Of a stretch of 7,018 nucleotides of DNA, positions 6,361 to 7,018 are shown one piece after another. Origin of the DNA: Alcanivorax sp. (GTDB lineage: Bacteria > Pseudomonadota > Gammaproteobacteria > Pseudomonadales > Alcanivoracaceae). Position numbers and translations under genes: made by a program. The stretch spans positions 1 to 7,018 of the forward strand of contig SLJS01000206.1 of NCBI GenBank assembly GCA_007135015.1, given 5' to 3'. Numbering within the stretch: the stretch's first letter is position 1; each line of letters opens with the position of its first letter. Under the pieces are notes generated by a model. It saw only the letters and a list, made by a program, of their open reading frames with translations. It made no database searches and was not told where the DNA came from.

Positions 6361-7018
6361 TCAGGCGGGAAAACCGTCGAGCACCTGCTTGCCGATCACG
6401 GTGCCCTGCTCCTGGAGTTCATGGGCCCGGCGCAGGTTCTGCGCATTCATCACCCCCAGATGGGTCCGGGCGGTTGTACCAAGCAGGCCCCGGTCCACCA
6501 TGTCCGCTACCTCGTCAAGCAGGCGTCCCTGCTGTCCCATGTCTTCAGTCTCGTACAGCGAGCGGGTGAACATCAGTTCCCAGTGCAGGGAAATGCTCTT
6601 TCTCTTGAGGGAGAGCAGGTTCAGCGGCTTCGCCGGGTCGTCAATGACGGCAATCCTTCCCCGGGGACGGAGAAGTTCATGGTAGACCGGGAAGTGCTGG
6701 TCGGTGCAGGTGAGGCTGAGTATGGCATCCACTCCCTCGCGGGCCCGCTCCCTGACCTGAGCAACCAGTTCCTCGCGGTGATCCACCACATGATGGGTTC
6801 CGAGAGCCTGCACCCATTCCCGGCTTTCGGCACGCGAGGCCGTCGCGAGCACCTCCAGGCCGGTCAGACGGCGCGCCAGCTGAATGGCCATGGAGCCCAC
6901 GCCGCCGGCACCGCCCACCACGAGCAGATGCCCGCCACGGGAGAATCTGCCCACCGGATACTCAAGGCAATCAAAGAGCAATTCCCAAGCGGTAATGGAC
7001 GTCAGTGGCAGCGCGCCC
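6361..7018 (-). CDS. Zinc-type alcohol dehydrogenase-like oxidoreductase (N-terminus beyond right edge)
   Basis: The last 218 codons of an MDR-superfamily oxidoreductase are present. The frame is open to the window edge and begins GALPLTSITAWELLFDCL, so the start codon and roughly 120 N-terminal residues lie outside. A Rossmann NAD(P)H-binding motif, GGAGGVGS, is at partial-protein residues 35-42. It is followed by the IQLAR helix and ATASRAESREW, which would contact the cofactor phosphate or ribose and hints at NADPH. This fits the zinc-binding alcohol dehydrogenase family (TIGR02817-like, quinone reductase side of the MDR group). The name does not prove zinc dependence: the N-terminal half that would hold metal ligands is missing, and many relatives are zinc-free quinone or enone reductases. 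A TTG at 6981 is not the real start, because family-conserved sequence continues upstream of it. The gene ends 109 bp before cbpA and probably forms a separate unit. Confidence 0.88.
   Translation of the reverse strand, partial: GALPLTSITAWELLFDCLEYPVGRFSRGGHLLVVGGAGGVGSMAIQLARRLTGLEVLATASRAESREWVQALGTHHVVDHREELVAQVRERAREGVDAILSLTCTDQHFPVYHELLRPRGRIAVIDDPAKPLNLLSLKRKSISLHWELMFTRSLYETEDMGQQGRLLDEVADMVDRGLLGTTARTHLGVMNAQNLRRAHELQEQGTVIGKQVLDGFPA

Noticed and set aside
5304..6569. Open plus-strand frame of about 421 codons opposite cbpA.
   Set aside because: cbpA on the minus strand is unambiguous (HPD, CTD motifs); the plus frame also runs across the intergenic gap into the dehydrogenase gene without any motif.
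6979..6981. TTG as the start codon of the dehydrogenase-like gene.
   Set aside because: Family-typical residues (ALPLTSITAWE) are encoded in frame just upstream, so the gene simply continues beyond the window edge.
1..7018. Possible mobile element, CRISPR array, tRNA, riboswitch or defence island.
   Set aside because: No terminal repeats, direct repeat arrays, integrase or transposase frames, or tRNA-like cloverleaf were seen on either strand; composition looks even by eye.

Overview
This is a GC-rich, densely coded bacterial chromosome segment. The gene content is a WS/DGAT acyltransferase, a SLC34-type Na+/phosphate transporter with a separate PhoU-like protein, a cbpA-cbpM pair and a zinc-type alcohol dehydrogenase-like protein. 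Together with the Shine-Dalgarno starts, this suggests a gammaproteobacterium, possibly a marine, halophilic or sulfur-oxidising lineage. The assignment is inferred from gene families and composition only. I see no rRNA, tRNA, CRISPR array, insertion sequence, phage gene or integration scar.

Layout. (1) Positions 1-1218, minus strand: a two-gene unit of uncharacterised proteins. A 72-residue helical protein is followed 5 bp later by a long alpha-helical repeat protein that runs off the left edge. (2) Positions 1219-1476: a 258-bp divergent intergenic region. (3) Positions 1477-2901, plus strand: a wax ester synthase/diacylglycerol acyltransferase with an intact HHxxxDG active site. (4) Positions 3017-4920, plus strand: a likely two-gene phosphate operon, with a Na+/Pi cotransporter and a PhoU-like protein 26 bp downstream. 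A weak sigma70-like promoter containing an inverted repeat lies before it. (5) Positions 4987-6251, minus strand: the co-chaperone CbpA and its modulator CbpM, joined by an ATGA stop/start overlap. A sigma32-like promoter lies upstream of cbpA. (6) Positions 6361-7018, minus strand: the C-terminal two thirds of a zinc-type alcohol dehydrogenase-like oxidoreductase that runs off the right edge.

How the genes relate. The phosphate pair probably couples Pi uptake to PhoU-type control. CbpA and CbpM form a known co-chaperone/inhibitor pair working with DnaK. The acyltransferase makes neutral storage lipid (wax ester or triacylglycerol) and appears to be its own transcription unit. The segment reads as core or household genome rather than an accessory island. 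The least understood part is the minus-strand pair at the left edge, whose larger product contains tandem helical repeats with a tryptophan recurring every 43 residues. I found no convincing evidence of a new defence or mobile system.
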